DNA of 64,000 nt from the NCBI RefSeq assembly GCF_014397255.1, contig NZ_CP060724.1, positions 1,550,001 to 1,614,000 of the forward strand, in the 5' to 3' direction. This document shows, one piece after another, positions 7,415-16,667 of this stretch. The notes under the pieces were generated by a model. The model did no database searches, was not told the DNA's origin, and was given only the letters and a program-made list of their open reading frames with translations. Numbering within the stretch: position 1 is the stretch's first letter; each line of letters begins with the position of its first letter. The stretch comes from Weissella diestrammenae. GTDB taxonomy: Bacteria; Bacillota; Bacilli; Lactobacillales; Lactobacillaceae. The translations under genes were made by a program, and so were the position numbers.

Positions 7415-9187
7415 ATGTATTATAGTAATGGTAATTTTGAAGCCTTTGCACATCCACGTGCACCAAGAAATATTGGGGATAAATCTGCGTACATTGTGGG
7501 TTCTGGTTTAGCTGGTCTCGCTGCAGCGGTATTTTTAATTCGAGATGGTCATATGGCTGGTGAAAAAATTCATATTTTTGAAGAATTGCCACTAGCTGGT
7601 GGATCATTGGATGGCGTTAATCGACCAGATGCAGGATTTGTCACCCGTGGTGGTAGAGAAATGGAGAATCATTTTGAATGTTTATGGGATTTGTACCGTT
7701 CAATTCCGTCAATTGAAATACCAGGAGCCAGTTATCTTGATGAGTTCTATTGGTTAGATAAAGATGACCCCAACAGTTCAAATTGTCGTTTAATTTATCA
7801 ACGTGGTAACCGTTTACCCAACGACGGCGAATATGGCTTGGATAAACAATCGAGTGAGATTATCAAATTGATCATGACACCGGAGTCTGCACTAGGGGCA
7901 CAAACGATTGAAAATTACTTTTCTGATCAATTCTTTACGAGTAACTTCTGGCTTTACTGGTCAACCATGTTCGCATTTGAAAAATGGCATTCAGCTGCAG
8001 AAATGCGGCGCTATGCAATGCGTTTTATTCATCATATTGATGGGCTACCAAATTTTTCGGCACTGAAGTTCAATAAGTATAATCAATATGAATCAATGGT
8101 TAAACCACTTATTAAATATCTCGTTGACCATCAAGTTGATTTTCAATATGCAACAACAGTGACTAATGTCGAAGTTAAAATACAAGCTGGACATAAACAA
8201 GCCAAACGCATCTTACTTGACGTTTCTGGGGAGTCGCAAGCCATTGAGCTATCAGGCAACGATCTGGTATTTGTGACAAACGGATCCATTACAGAGAGTT
8301 CAACTTACGGTGATCACGATACACCAGCACCAGCGACAAACGAGTTAGGTGGTAGTTGGCAATTGTGGAAGAATTTGGCTGCACAATCGAATGAATTCGG
8401 CCATCCAGAAGTCTTTTATGACAATCTACCGGAGAAGAGTTGGTTTGTCTCAGCGACTGCAACCATTAAGAATCCTGAAGTTGATGCGTATTTTGAACGC
8501 TTAACAAAGCGCGATTTGCATGATCATAAGGTGAATACTGGTGGAATTATTACCGTGACCGATTCAAATTGGCTACTGAGCTTCGCCATTCATCGTCAGC
8601 CTCATTTTAAAGCACAATCAGATCAAGATATTACGGTTTGGATTTATGGGCTGTATTCAGATACACCTGGAAACTATGTCAAAAAAGCAATTGTTGATTG
8701 CACAGGTGAGGAAATCACACAGGAATTGTTGTATCATCTTGGTGTACCAGAAGCAAAAATCAAAGCACTGTCTGAGCAAAAATCGATAAATACGGTGCCT
8801 GTCTACATGCCATTTATTACGAGTTACTTTATGCCTCGAGTTGCTGGTGATCGACCAGCAGTTGTGCCTGAAGGATCAACTAATTTAGCATTTATCGGTA
8901 ACTTTGCGGAATCGCCATCACGGGACACAGTCTTCACAACTGAATATTCTGTGCGAACAGCAATGGAGGCGGTCTATACTTTGTTAGATGTTGAACGAGG
9001 TGTACCAGAAGTATTTAATTCGATTTATGATATTCGTGAATTATTGCGATCAGTTTATTATTTAAACGATCAAAAACCATTAAATGAAATTGATTTACCG
9101 ATTCCAAAATTAATTCAAAAAATTGGTACCAAGAAAATCAAAGGGACTTGGATTGAGGAACTTCTAAAAGAAGCGAGTCTGATGTAA
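7415..9187 (+). CDS. ohyA: Oleate hydratase (FAD-dependent)
   Basis: The protein adds water across the cis-9 double bond of oleic or linoleic acid to give 10-hydroxy fatty acids; in lactic acid bacteria this detoxifies unsaturated fatty acids. It has the FAD-binding GSGLAG (residues 29-34), the family signature [21 protein letters not shown] near residue 83, and the C-terminal blocks FGGNFAE-like ([20 protein letters not shown]). I chose ATG 7415, giving 590 residues, because GAAAGGGG lies 6-7 bases upstream and [15 protein letters not shown] is the usual N-terminus; the frame extends up to 7370 but without an RBS. It is monocistronic, with a CcpA site in the promoter. Confidence 0.95.
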   Translation: MYYSNGNFEAFAHPRAPRNIGDKSAYIVGSGLAGLAAAVFLIRDGHMAGEKIHIFEELPLAGGSLDGVNRPDAGFVTRGGREMENHFECLWDLYRSIPSIEIPGASYLDEFYWLDKDDPNSSNCRLIYQRGNRLPNDGEYGLDKQSSEIIKLIMTPESALGAQTIENYFSDQFFTSNFWLYWSTMFAFEKWHSAAEMRRYAMRFIHHIDGLPNFSALKFNKYNQYESMVKPLIKYLVDHQVDFQYATTVTNVEVKIQAGHKQAKRILLDVSGESQAIELSGNDLVFVTNGSITESSTYGDHDTPAPATNELGGSWQLWKNLAAQSNEFGHPEVFYDNLPEKSWFVSATATIKNPEVDAYFERLTKRDLHDHKVNTGGIITVTDSNWLLSFAIHRQPHFKAQSDQDITVWIYGLYSDTPGNYVKKAIVDCTGEEITQELLYHLGVPEAKIKALSEQKSINTVPVYMPFITSYFMPRVAGDRPAVVPEGSTNLAFIGNFAESPSRDTVFTTEYSVRTAMEAVYTLLDVERGVPEVFNSIYDIRELLRSVYYLNDQKPLNEIDLPIPKLIQKIGTKKIKGTWIEELLKEASLM

Positions 9188-9199
9188 ACAGTGTAATAA

Positions 9200-9271
9200 C
9201 ATGAGTAGTTTTGTGATATCACGGGAAGGTTATTCTAACTTTCAACGTGCTACCACATGACTGCTTTTTTT
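9200..9271 (+). terminator. Terminator after ohyA
   Basis: Nested stems CACG/CGTG and GAAGGTTA/TAACTTTC (9220-9249), extendable by GTAG/CTAC, are followed by a run of seven T residues at 9265-9271. The outer stem is imperfect. Confidence 0.6.
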
Positions 9272-9779
9272 GATATATATCGAATTGCATTATGAGATAC
9301 ATAATTGAAAACCGAATTAGAATTAAAAAGTGCTATTGAGAGTTAATCTTGGTAAATCCTAATTTAACAACTGATAAAACGTTTTACTAAAGTTTTACTA
9401 AATTTGTTTATTTTAATGTTTTTAAAACGTTTTAACAGCTATTTAAACGGTGCTTAAAGCATGAATATAAGTTATAAATGATAAAATTTTATATATTCTA
9501 ATATTTATAAATATGTATAGAAAAAAATTTACATTGATTGACTAATAATTGCGCGAAGTTAGTGGCGATGCGATCTGAGAGCTATGATTGAAAATAGCAG
9601 AATGTCAACGTTTAGAGATTATTGTTAATAAAATCACATATAGAAGCAATACGCTGTTAATTGATACAAAATCATTTTTGTGAGTTTAAAACGAGAGAAA
9701 TGAGAATTCGATAATAAAACGTCGAATATGTGCAGCAACTGCACGTGTAACAAGCATGAAAAGGCTTTCTTAATTTGCA
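9272..9779. other. Long AT-rich intergenic region with two identical 12-bp palindromes
   Basis: No gene is visible in these ~500 bases. Two copies of TAAAACGTTTTA lie at 9375-9386 and 9423-9434, 48 bases apart centre to centre, resembling LacI-family operators. A perfect GTGCAG-3 nt-CTGCAC inverted repeat lies at 9730-9744. The region upstream of the ribose genes may be regulatory, or may be left from a lost gene. Confidence 0.45.
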
Positions 9780-9817
9780 TGTAAACAATTTACAAATAAA
9801 AATTGACATCATATACT
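9780..9817 (+). promoter_or_regulatory. Promoter and overlapping operator of the ribose operon
   Basis: TTTACA (9789-9794), a 17-base spacer and TATACT (9812-9817) form the promoter. The -35 is the right arm of the 15-base inverted repeat TGTAAACAATTTACA (9780-9794), which would serve as a repressor or CcpA-like site. Confidence 0.6.
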
Positions 9818-9894
9818 GATAAAGTTCGTTTTTTAAAGCATCATTTTATTTAACGGTTAGTGAAAAAATTAATTTATTTGTAAAGGAAAATATT

Positions 9895-10827
9895 ATGGCA
9901 CACATCATTACTGTTCTAGGGTCAACAAATATCGATAAGGTTGTTAGCGTTCCTCGCTTTGCAACTAGTGGTGAAACATTGCATACACCAAACCACATGG
10001 TTGATGCAATGGGTGGAAAAGGTTTGAATCAAGGAGTTGCAGTTGCACGCTCTGGGGTTCAAACAAATATGATCACCAAAGTTGGTATGGAATTTGACAT
10101 GGCCAAGAATATGAACGTAGAGCATTTGAACACTGAGTATGTTTTACGTTCAAAGACGGAAGAGACAGGCCAAGCCTACATCACTGTTTCAGCAGAGACA
10201 GGCGACAATATTATTCATATTTACGGTGGGGCAAACGCTGACATGACAACTGCTGATGTACAAGCAAGTGCAGCCGCCATTATTGAATCTGAATTTGTGA
10301 TTGCACAATTGGAAACACCTGTTGAAACAGTCATTGAAGCGTTTAAGATTGCTCGTGAGAACGGGGTTAAAACGATTTTGAATCCTGCGCCAATGCCTGA
10401 GCATGGTGGATTGCCTGCCGAATTATTAGCAGTGACTGATATTATTGCGCCAAATGAGCACGAAACATTCCTCTTGACTGGAATTGAAGTGAGCGATGAG
10501 GCATCAATGTTGGCAAATGCGGCGTACTATTTTGAACGTGGTATCCAAACCGTGATTATCACAATTGGATCACATGGTGCATTCTACATGCACAAGTCAG
10601 GTGACCATGGCGTTGTGCCAGCATTCAAAGTCAATGCTGTTGATACAACAGCTGCGGGTGATACATTTATTGGTGCAACAGCAACACGTTTGCACGCTAA
10701 TTTGGATAACTTGGCTGAAGCAATGCGCTATGGTGCAGCTGCTTCATCATTGACGGTATCACGTGCGGGTGCACAACCAAGTATTCCAACTGAAGACGAA
10801 GTATTAGCAGTACTTGCTGCACATTAA
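9895..10827 (+). CDS. rbsK: Ribokinase
   Basis: The 310-residue PfkB-family kinase phosphorylates D-ribose to ribose 5-phosphate with ATP in the cytoplasm. It shows the N-terminal signature DAMGGKGLNQGVAVARSG (near residue 38), the substrate region VLGSTNIDKVVSVPRF, and the C-terminal motif DTTAAGDTFIGA with the catalytic Asp and anion hole. The start ATG 9895 follows AAAGGAA. It is the first gene of rbsK-rbsD-rbsU, with 10 bases to rbsD, which marks the cluster as ribose uptake and entry to the pentose phosphate/phosphoketolase pathway. Confidence 0.95.
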   Translation: MAHIITVLGSTNIDKVVSVPRFATSGETLHTPNHMVDAMGGKGLNQGVAVARSGVQTNMITKVGMEFDMAKNMNVEHLNTEYVLRSKTEETGQAYITVSAETGDNIIHIYGGANADMTTADVQASAAAIIESEFVIAQLETPVETVIEAFKIARENGVKTILNPAPMPEHGGLPAELLAVTDIIAPNEHETFLLTGIEVSDEASMLANAAYYFERGIQTVIITIGSHGAFYMHKSGDHGVVPAFKVNAVDTTAAGDTFIGATATRLHANLDNLAEAMRYGAAASSLTVSRAGAQPSIPTEDEVLAVLAAH

Positions 10828-10837
10828 GGAGATTGAG

Positions 10838-11260
10838 ATGCGTAAGACAAACTTATTAAACACAAAATTATCAGCTGCTATTTCACAGATCGGACATACA
10901 CAATGGTTGACGATCGGTGACTCAGGACTTCCTGTTCGTGATGATGGTCGTAAAATCGATTTGTCTGTTATTCGTGGGTTGCCATTGTTTATTGATGTAT
11001 TGGCAGCCACTTTATCTGAGATGAAGGTACAAAAAGTTTATCTCGCTGAAGAAATTAAAACTGAAAATCCAGAGCAATTAAAGGCGATTGAAGCATTGTT
11101 AGATGCTGATGTTGAAATTGCATGGGTTCATCACGATGATTTGAAAGCTATGAGCCGCGATGATAATAATATTGCAACAGTTCGTACAGGTGAAATTACA
11201 CCATTTTCAAATATTGTTTTAGAATCTAACGTTGACTTTGTTGGCGAAGCCATTAAGTAG
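10838..11260 (+). CDS. rbsD: D-ribose pyranase
   Basis: The 140-residue protein interconverts the pyranose and furanose forms of ribose so that ribokinase can use it. It shows the RbsD N-terminus LLNTKLSAAISQIGHTQWLT with the catalytic His near residue 20, and IGDSGLPV. The start is ATG 10838 because AAGGAG lies 7 bases upstream and it matches the family N-terminus; the frame extends a little into rbsK without an RBS. It lies between rbsK and rbsU in one operon. Confidence 0.95.
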   Translation: MRKTNLLNTKLSAAISQIGHTQWLTIGDSGLPVRDDGRKIDLSVIRGLPLFIDVLAATLSEMKVQKVYLAEEIKTENPEQLKAIEALLDADVEIAWVHHDDLKAMSRDDNNIATVRTGEITPFSNIVLESNVDFVGEAIK

Positions 11261-11281
11261 AAATAGTAGGGGAATAAATAG

Positions 11282-12190
11282 ATGAATACAGTTGGGTTAC
11301 TTTTTGCCGGCTTGGCAATGATTGGTTGGAGTGCGTATCCAACATTAGTTTCAAAATTTGGTGGTAAACCTGTTCAGGGGTTAATGGGCGCAACATTTGG
11401 TACATTGATTGTGTCAATTGTTTTGGTACTGGTTCAACATCTTGCAGTGCCAACTGGGGCTAACTTCTGGTTGTCTGTTGCATCAGGTGCCGCATGGGCC
11501 TTTGGAAACCTTTTGACGATTGTTGCTTTTGGTATGAAAGACCATGATGGAAATCCATTGGGATCAGCTAAGGCAATGCCTATCTCAACTGCTTTCCAAA
11601 TTACGGCTAACGTCCTTTGGGGTGTTATTATGCTTAACAACTGGGCATCAGTTAGCTCAAAAGTATATGGTGCCTTAGCAGTTATCGTAATTTTGATTGG
11701 GGCGTACTTAACGACTTATCAAGAAAAGAAAACTGCCGGAAACAAAGAGTTAATTATTAAAGCCGTTGGCGTTTTGTTGATTGCCCAAATCGGATACTCT
11801 TTGTATGGTATTTTGCCACAATATACACATGGGACTGATGGGTTGCATATGTTCTTCCCACAAGCAATTGGAATGGCTGGATTTGGTTTGATCCTTGGAT
11901 TGGTTGAATTAGCTAAGAATCATAATAATATTTTTGCTCAAAAAGTGACGTATAAGCAAATCTTTTCTGGTTTCTTCTTTGCAATGGCAGCACTTGGTTA
12001 CTTGGTGTCAGCACAAAAGGATATGCTCGGATTAGCAACTGGCTTTGTTTTGTCACAAGTGTCAATCGTCGGAGCTACCGTTTCTGGTATCATCGTTATG
12101 AAGACGCCAAAAACCAAGAAAGAATGGTTTGTGATTTCAATTGGATTGGTTGCAATTTTAGTTGCCGCATCAGTAACAGCGTTCCTATAA
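11282..12190 (+). CDS. rbsU: Ribose uptake protein RbsU (GRP/DMT superfamily)
   Basis: The 302-residue membrane protein has about ten hydrophobic helices and belongs to the glucose/ribose porter family (LFAGLAMIGWSAYPTLVSKFGGKPVQG; GSAKAMPISTAFQITANVLWG). It is the single-component ribose permease used by many lactic acid bacteria instead of the RbsABC transporter. It is the last gene of the rbs operon, 21 bases after rbsD, and is followed at once by a strong terminator. No rbsR repressor is present in the window. Confidence 0.92.
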   Translation: MNTVGLLFAGLAMIGWSAYPTLVSKFGGKPVQGLMGATFGTLIVSIVLVLVQHLAVPTGANFWLSVASGAAWAFGNLLTIVAFGMKDHDGNPLGSAKAMPISTAFQITANVLWGVIMLNNWASVSSKVYGALAVIVILIGAYLTTYQEKKTAGNKELIIKAVGVLLIAQIGYSLYGILPQYTHGTDGLHMFFPQAIGMAGFGLILGLVELAKNHNNIFAQKVTYKQIFSGFFFAMAALGYLVSAQKDMLGLATGFVLSQVSIVGATVSGIIVMKTPKTKKEWFVISIGLVAILVAASVTAFL

Positions 12191-12208
12191 AAGCATTAAT
12201 AATGTAGT

Positions 12209-12240
12209 AAAAAAGGTCAAACTTTGTTTGACCTTTTTTT
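12209..12240. terminator. Bidirectional terminator between rbsU and ackA
   Basis: AAAAAAGGTCAAAC-TTT-GTTTGACCTTTTTTT is a perfect hairpin with A and T tracts on its two sides, serving both converging units. Confidence 0.9.
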
Positions 12241-12257
12241 GTATCCCAATCAAGTTG

Positions 12258-13511
12258 TTAATGATTTTCAAGGGAAAAGACATCACGGGCAATCATCAAT
12301 TCTTCATTTGTTGGAATGAGAAGACCAGTCACTGTTGAATTAGAAGCAGTGATGATACGTTCTTTACCGCGTACGTTGTTAGCTTCTGGATCAAGGTGAA
12401 CACCCGCATATGACATGGCTTCAAGTACTTTTGCTCGCGTAACTGGGTCGTTTTCACCAATACCAGCTGTAAAAATGATGGCATCAACACGACCTAATGT
12501 CGCAAAATATTGTCCGACATATCGAATGACCCGGTCATAGAAAATGTCTAAGGCCAATTTTGCATGTGGGTTGGTTGTTTGTACATCCTCTAAATCACGC
12601 ATATCACTCGATAAAGTTGAAATACCTAACATACCAGATTTTGAATTGAGTAGGTGCAACATTTCATCATTGGTTAGGTTTTCATGTTTTTGAATGTAAT
12701 AAAGTAATGAAGGATCAACATCCCCAGCGCGTGTCGCCATGGTCAAACCTGCCAGTGGCGTGAAGCCCATGGACGTATCATATGATTGACCATTTTTAAT
12801 GGCAGTAATTGATGCGCCAGCACCGAGATGACAAGAAATGGCATTAAACTTTTCGAGCGGTATTCCTAATTTTTCAGCAGCGCGTTCAGTGACATAACGA
12901 TGTGACGTACCGTGTGCCCCATAGCGCCTAGCACCATATCGCGTGTAGAATTCATAAGGTAAACTATACAAGAAATTTTTTTCAGGCATCGTCTGATGAA
13001 ATGAGGTATCAAAGACAGCTACCGACAATGCATCTGGTAACAAGTGATGAAAAGCCCTAATCCCCATTGCGTTCGCAGGATTATGTAATGGCGCATAGGC
13101 GGCCAGACGGTCGATTTTTTCTAAGACGTCTTCCGTGATAATCACTGAATGATTAAACCATTCACCACCTGCAACGACGCGATGACCAACGCCAGAAATT
13201 TCATTGACTTCACGGATGATACCTAAAGCAGTTAATTTATCGAGCATCAATTCAATTGCAGCATGTTGATCTTTTATAAGTAATGTTTGTTCAAACTTTT
13301 GCTCGCCATTTTTTGTTGTAGTGAGTGAGCCGTCTTTTAAACGGTCCTGATCGACTGGTTCTATGTCTAGGCTAAATTGAATCGATAGTTTAGCATCCAT
13401 CATACCAATTCTTTCAATGATCCCTTTTGAGAGTACTTGTTCGTTGGGCATATTTAATAATTGGAATTTTAAAGATGAACTACCAGCATTAACGGCCATT
13501 ATTTTTGTCAT
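12258..13511 (-). CDS. ackA: Acetate kinase
   Basis: The enzyme makes ATP and acetate from acetyl phosphate, the energy-yielding end of the phosphoketolase pathway. The 417-residue protein has signature 1 (VNAGSSSLKFQLL, residues 7-19), signature 2 around GHRVVAGGEWFNHS, the active-site region HLGAGASITAIKNGQSYDTSMG and the C-terminal FTAGIGEN. It is about 15-20 residues longer than typical because of an insertion near residues 55-75. The RBS GAAGGGG is well placed. It is monocistronic, with a cre box at its promoter. Confidence 0.95.
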   Translation of the reverse strand: MTKIMAVNAGSSSLKFQLLNMPNEQVLSKGIIERIGMMDAKLSIQFSLDIEPVDQDRLKDGSLTTTKNGEQKFEQTLLIKDQHAAIELMLDKLTALGIIREVNEISGVGHRVVAGGEWFNHSVIITEDVLEKIDRLAAYAPLHNPANAMGIRAFHHLLPDALSVAVFDTSFHQTMPEKNFLYSLPYEFYTRYGARRYGAHGTSHRYVTERAAEKLGIPLEKFNAISCHLGAGASITAIKNGQSYDTSMGFTPLAGLTMATRAGDVDPSLLYYIQKHENLTNDEMLHLLNSKSGMLGISTLSSDMRDLEDVQTTNPHAKLALDIFYDRVIRYVGQYFATLGRVDAIIFTAGIGENDPVTRAKVLEAMSYAGVHLDPEANNVRGKERIITASNSTVTGLLIPTNEELMIARDVFSLENH

Positions 13512-13549
13512 ATCATTTCCCCTTCATTTGTAAGCATGGATGTCTGATT

Positions 13550-13587
13550 ATTGTAGCATGATATTATCAATTATGAAAACGGTTACA
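13550..13587 (-). promoter_or_regulatory. ackA promoter with perfect cre box
   Basis: On the minus strand, TGCTACAAT is an extended -10 (TACAAT at 13550-13555), and 17 bases upstream the -35 position falls inside TGTAACCGTTTTCA, a 14/14 cre match (13574-13587). In Bacillus subtilis CcpA activates ackA from a site upstream of -35; here the box appears to overlap -35, which would suit repression. Confidence 0.65.
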
Positions 13588-13773
13588 TTACATTTGGCAA
13601 TTCATTCTTTAGCTAAGAAGGACGTAAGAAATCCAGCAAGCATATTCAATATCTAATTTGATACACTGTAATAATGTCAATCTATATTTTAAATGAATAC
13701 ATAATCATTACATTATCGAGAGCTAGACAATAAACACTTACAAAAAACCAGTCAGATATTTACATACAATTTC

Positions 13774-13779
13774 TATAAT
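13774..13779 (+). promoter_or_regulatory. -10 element of the ugp operon
   Basis: TATAAT lies 52 bases before the start of the ATPase gene. The -35 region has no good match, so an activator may be needed. Confidence 0.4.
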
Positions 13780-13830
13780 GAAGTAGTTAACGAGTGATAG
13801 CATCGATGACTATATTGGGGAAGGTATGAA

Positions 13831-14931
13831 ATGACGATTGAATTACGAAGTTTAAAAAAGATTTACGCCAATGGTGAGGAAGTGCTGACTGAAATTAGTG
13901 CAACCATTGAAACTGGCCAATTTTACATTTTAGTTGGGGCATCAGGATCCGGGAAAAGCACGATTTTAAATGCAATTGCTGGTTTTATTCCGATTAATTC
14001 TGGAAAAGTTTTGATTAATGGGCACGATATGACTAATAAAAAACCAGCAGATCGTCATTTGGCAATGGTTTTTCAAAACTATGCATTAATTCCGAATTTG
14101 ACGGTAGCTGAAAATATCGTGTTCGGATTATCTGCTAGACACGTACCGAAAAATATTCAACAGGAAAAATTACGGTCTGCACTAACCTTGGTTGGTTTGG
14201 TTGAACAACAAGCAAAATATCCACGTTTCTTGTCAGGTGGTCAGAGGCAACGCGTTTCTTTAGCCCGCGCTTTGGTCTCAGATGCTGACATTATTTTGAT
14301 GGATGAACCGTTATCGAATTTGGATGCAAAATTACGTGCTGAAATGCGAAAAGAAATTCGAGCAATTCAGCAAAAATTAGGGCTAACAGTGGTTTATGTG
14401 ACACATGATCAAACTGAAGCAATGACGATGGGTGATCAAATTATGCTACTCAATAACGGAAAAATTGAACAAATTGGGCGACCATTAGACTTGTATAATG
14501 CGCCAGCGACAACATTCGTTGCTGACTTTTTTGGTAATCCAGCGATTAATTTATTACGTGTCCGTTTGGCGCATCAAACCTTATGTTTAGACAATGGCTA
14601 TCCGCTGTGTCAACTATCAGTGGTTGATGATCAAACCGAGCAAGTGACAATTTTGGGGATTCGACCAGAGAATATCCAAGTAACGCTTGAAACAGTAACA
14701 AATGGTGGTGGTCTGAGCGGTACGGTCGAGCAAATCGAGCCCCTCGGTGATGGTACAAATTTGGTGGTTGTGTTGGATTCAAAAGAACGATTAAGAATTA
14801 AAGTCCATCAGCAGTTAGGGTTAGCAGTATCTGACTCAGTCATGATTCGTTTGAATTTAAACAACATGTTGTTTTTTGATCAAAATGGCACACGTATGTT
14901 GTTACCTAATCTGGTTGAAAGCGTGGGGTAA
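13831..14931 (+). CDS. ugpC: Sugar/glycerol-3-phosphate ABC transporter ATPase (UgpC/MsmK type)
   Basis: The 366-residue ATPase powers the importer encoded by the next three genes. It has Walker A GASGSGKST (residues 36-44), the Q-loop FQNYALIPN, the signature LSGGQRQRVSLARAL, Walker B IILMDEPLSNLDAKL, and a C-terminal TOBE/MalK regulatory domain (about 240-366, TILGIRPENI). ATG 13831 is chosen because an ATG five bases earlier meets a stop after one codon and GGGGAAGG is well spaced. The ATPase is assigned to Ugp by its neighbours; by itself it could serve several sugar importers. Confidence 0.85.
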   Translation: MTIELRSLKKIYANGEEVLTEISATIETGQFYILVGASGSGKSTILNAIAGFIPINSGKVLINGHDMTNKKPADRHLAMVFQNYALIPNLTVAENIVFGLSARHVPKNIQQEKLRSALTLVGLVEQQAKYPRFLSGGQRQRVSLARALVSDADIILMDEPLSNLDAKLRAEMRKEIRAIQQKLGLTVVYVTHDQTEAMTMGDQIMLLNNGKIEQIGRPLDLYNAPATTFVADFFGNPAINLLRVRLAHQTLCLDNGYPLCQLSVVDDQTEQVTILGIRPENIQVTLETVTNGGGLSGTVEQIEPLGDGTNLVVVLDSKERLRIKVHQQLGLAVSDSVMIRLNLNNMLFFDQNGTRMLLPNLVESVG

Positions 14932-14934
14932 TTG

Positions 14935-15816
14935 ATGAAATCGAGCATTCGCGGTCATTATCTTGCATGGTTACTTTTAGCACCCACGATTGCGATTATG
15001 GTTGCTTTTATGGGTTATCCAATGTTAAAAACCATTTTTTTAAGTTCTCAATTAACTGATTTAGCTGGTAATCCAATTAAATTTGTTGGTTTCGAAAACT
15101 TCATTCATTTACTGAAGGCAGATAGTTTTCAAACATCGTTAATGGTGACTTTAATATTCGTCTGTTTTACGACTATTTTAACGATTGTCATCGCGTATGG
15201 CCTGGCGTTATTAACAAAAGATAAATTTTTGGGGATTGATATCTTTCGAACGTTGATTTCGTCAACAATGGGCGTTTCTGTCACCGTGGCTTCAATTCTG
15301 TGGCTATTTATTTTCAATCCACAAAGTGGCTTATTTAGTATTAGCTTGAAAACATTACATTTATCACCAATCAATTGGTTGTCCGATCCATTATGGTCAT
15401 TAATTGCAATTATTGGGACAACAACTTGGATGAATCTCGGCTTTGCATATTTAATTTTATTAGGATCATTGCAGTCGATTCCGGATGATTTATATCGTGT
15501 AGCCAATCTACACGGGGCCTCATGGTGGTTGACGCTACGGAAAATCACGTTGCCAGCGACGAAACCCACCGTCTTCTTTGTTAGTGTTGTTACTTTAATC
15601 AACGCTTTTCAAACTTTTGGGCAAGTCGATATCTTGACGGCTGGTGGACCTGATTTCCATACGAATTTGATGGTGTATGCCATTTATCAAGACGCATTTG
15701 TGAATCATAATGTCGGTCGAGCAAGCGCGCAGTCAATTGTCTTGACATTCATCATTATGATCGTGACGCTCATTCAATTTTGGTGGCGTCAAAAACGGCA
15801 AGGACGAAGTAAATGA
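14935..15816 (+). CDS. ugpA: ABC transporter permease, UgpA type
   Basis: The 293-residue inner-membrane permease has six predicted spans and the MalF/UgpA EAA loop ANLHGASWWLTLRKITLP, where the ATPase docks. It forms the channel with UgpE for glycerol 3-phosphate or glycerophosphodiesters. ATG 14935 begins three bases after the ugpC stop; a TTG at 14932 is also in frame. Its end overlaps the ugpE start by four bases (ATGA), typical of coupled translation. Confidence 0.87.
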   Translation: MKSSIRGHYLAWLLLAPTIAIMVAFMGYPMLKTIFLSSQLTDLAGNPIKFVGFENFIHLLKADSFQTSLMVTLIFVCFTTILTIVIAYGLALLTKDKFLGIDIFRTLISSTMGVSVTVASILWLFIFNPQSGLFSISLKTLHLSPINWLSDPLWSLIAIIGTTTWMNLGFAYLILLGSLQSIPDDLYRVANLHGASWWLTLRKITLPATKPTVFFVSVVTLINAFQTFGQVDILTAGGPDFHTNLMVYAIYQDAFVNHNVGRASAQSIVLTFIIMIVTLIQFWWRQKRQGRSK

Positions 15817-16631
15817 AAAAAAACAAACTGAAACGATTTTTGCAAATAACGCTCATCAGTATCGGGACTGGCATTGTTTTAATGCCATTAATTCTTGGCG
15901 GATTATTAAGTTTTACACCTAGTCAGTTGATTATGCAGGGACATTTACTGTCAACGCATTTTACATTAGTAAACTATCGTCAGGTATTTATTGAGACACC
16001 TATGCTGCAATTTTTATGGCATAGCTTAGTTATTTCAACATTGGTAATGCTCGGGCAAATGCTTTGTGCTATTTCGGCTGCGTATGCTTTTGTATTTTTA
16101 AAATTCCGTTTTAAACGCCTCATCTTTGGCATCTGCTTAAGTACAATGATGTTACCGTTTGAGGCACAGATTATTCCAAACTTTAACACGATGCGCGATT
16201 TGGATTTATTAAATAGTTATGCCGCAATGGGATTACCATTTATGGCGTCTGCATTTGGAATTTTTATGATTAAAACGGGGTTTGAGCGCTTGCCAAATGA
16301 GTTGTATCAATTAAGTCAATTGGAAGGACTAACGCATCTTCAATTTATCAATAAAGTTGTACTGCCTTATTCGAAGGTGACGTTAGTAACTTTTGGGCTA
16401 TATAGTTTTTTGTCAAATTGGAATATGTATTTATGGCCACTTGTCGCAACAACTAATGATAAAGTGCGGACTGTACAAATTGGACTACGCCAACTCAGGG
16501 CACAGGATACTGCTAGTAATTGGGGTTTGATTATGGCGGCAACGATGGTTGCTGTATCACCGACATTAATCATTATATTTTGTGGGCAACGTTATTTTAA
16601 ATCAGGATTAACGAGTGGTGTCGTTAAATAA
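15813..16631 (+). CDS. ugpE: ABC transporter permease, UgpE type
   Basis: The 272-residue permease has six hydrophobic segments and the MalG/UgpE EAA loop SQLEGLTHLQFINKVVLP. It pairs with UgpA. It overlaps ugpA by four bases and is followed after 36 bases by the binding-protein gene. The length and spacing are normal for the family. Confidence 0.87.
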   Translation: MKKNKLKRFLQITLISIGTGIVLMPLILGGLLSFTPSQLIMQGHLLSTHFTLVNYRQVFIETPMLQFLWHSLVISTLVMLGQMLCAISAAYAFVFLKFRFKRLIFGICLSTMMLPFEAQIIPNFNTMRDLDLLNSYAAMGLPFMASAFGIFMIKTGFERLPNELYQLSQLEGLTHLQFINKVVLPYSKVTLVTFGLYSFLSNWNMYLWPLVATTNDKVRTVQIGLRQLRAQDTASNWGLIMAATMVAVSPTLIIIFCGQRYFKSGLTSGVVK

Positions 16632-16667
16632 TGGCTATCAATCGTTACAAATATTTAGGGGGATCTT

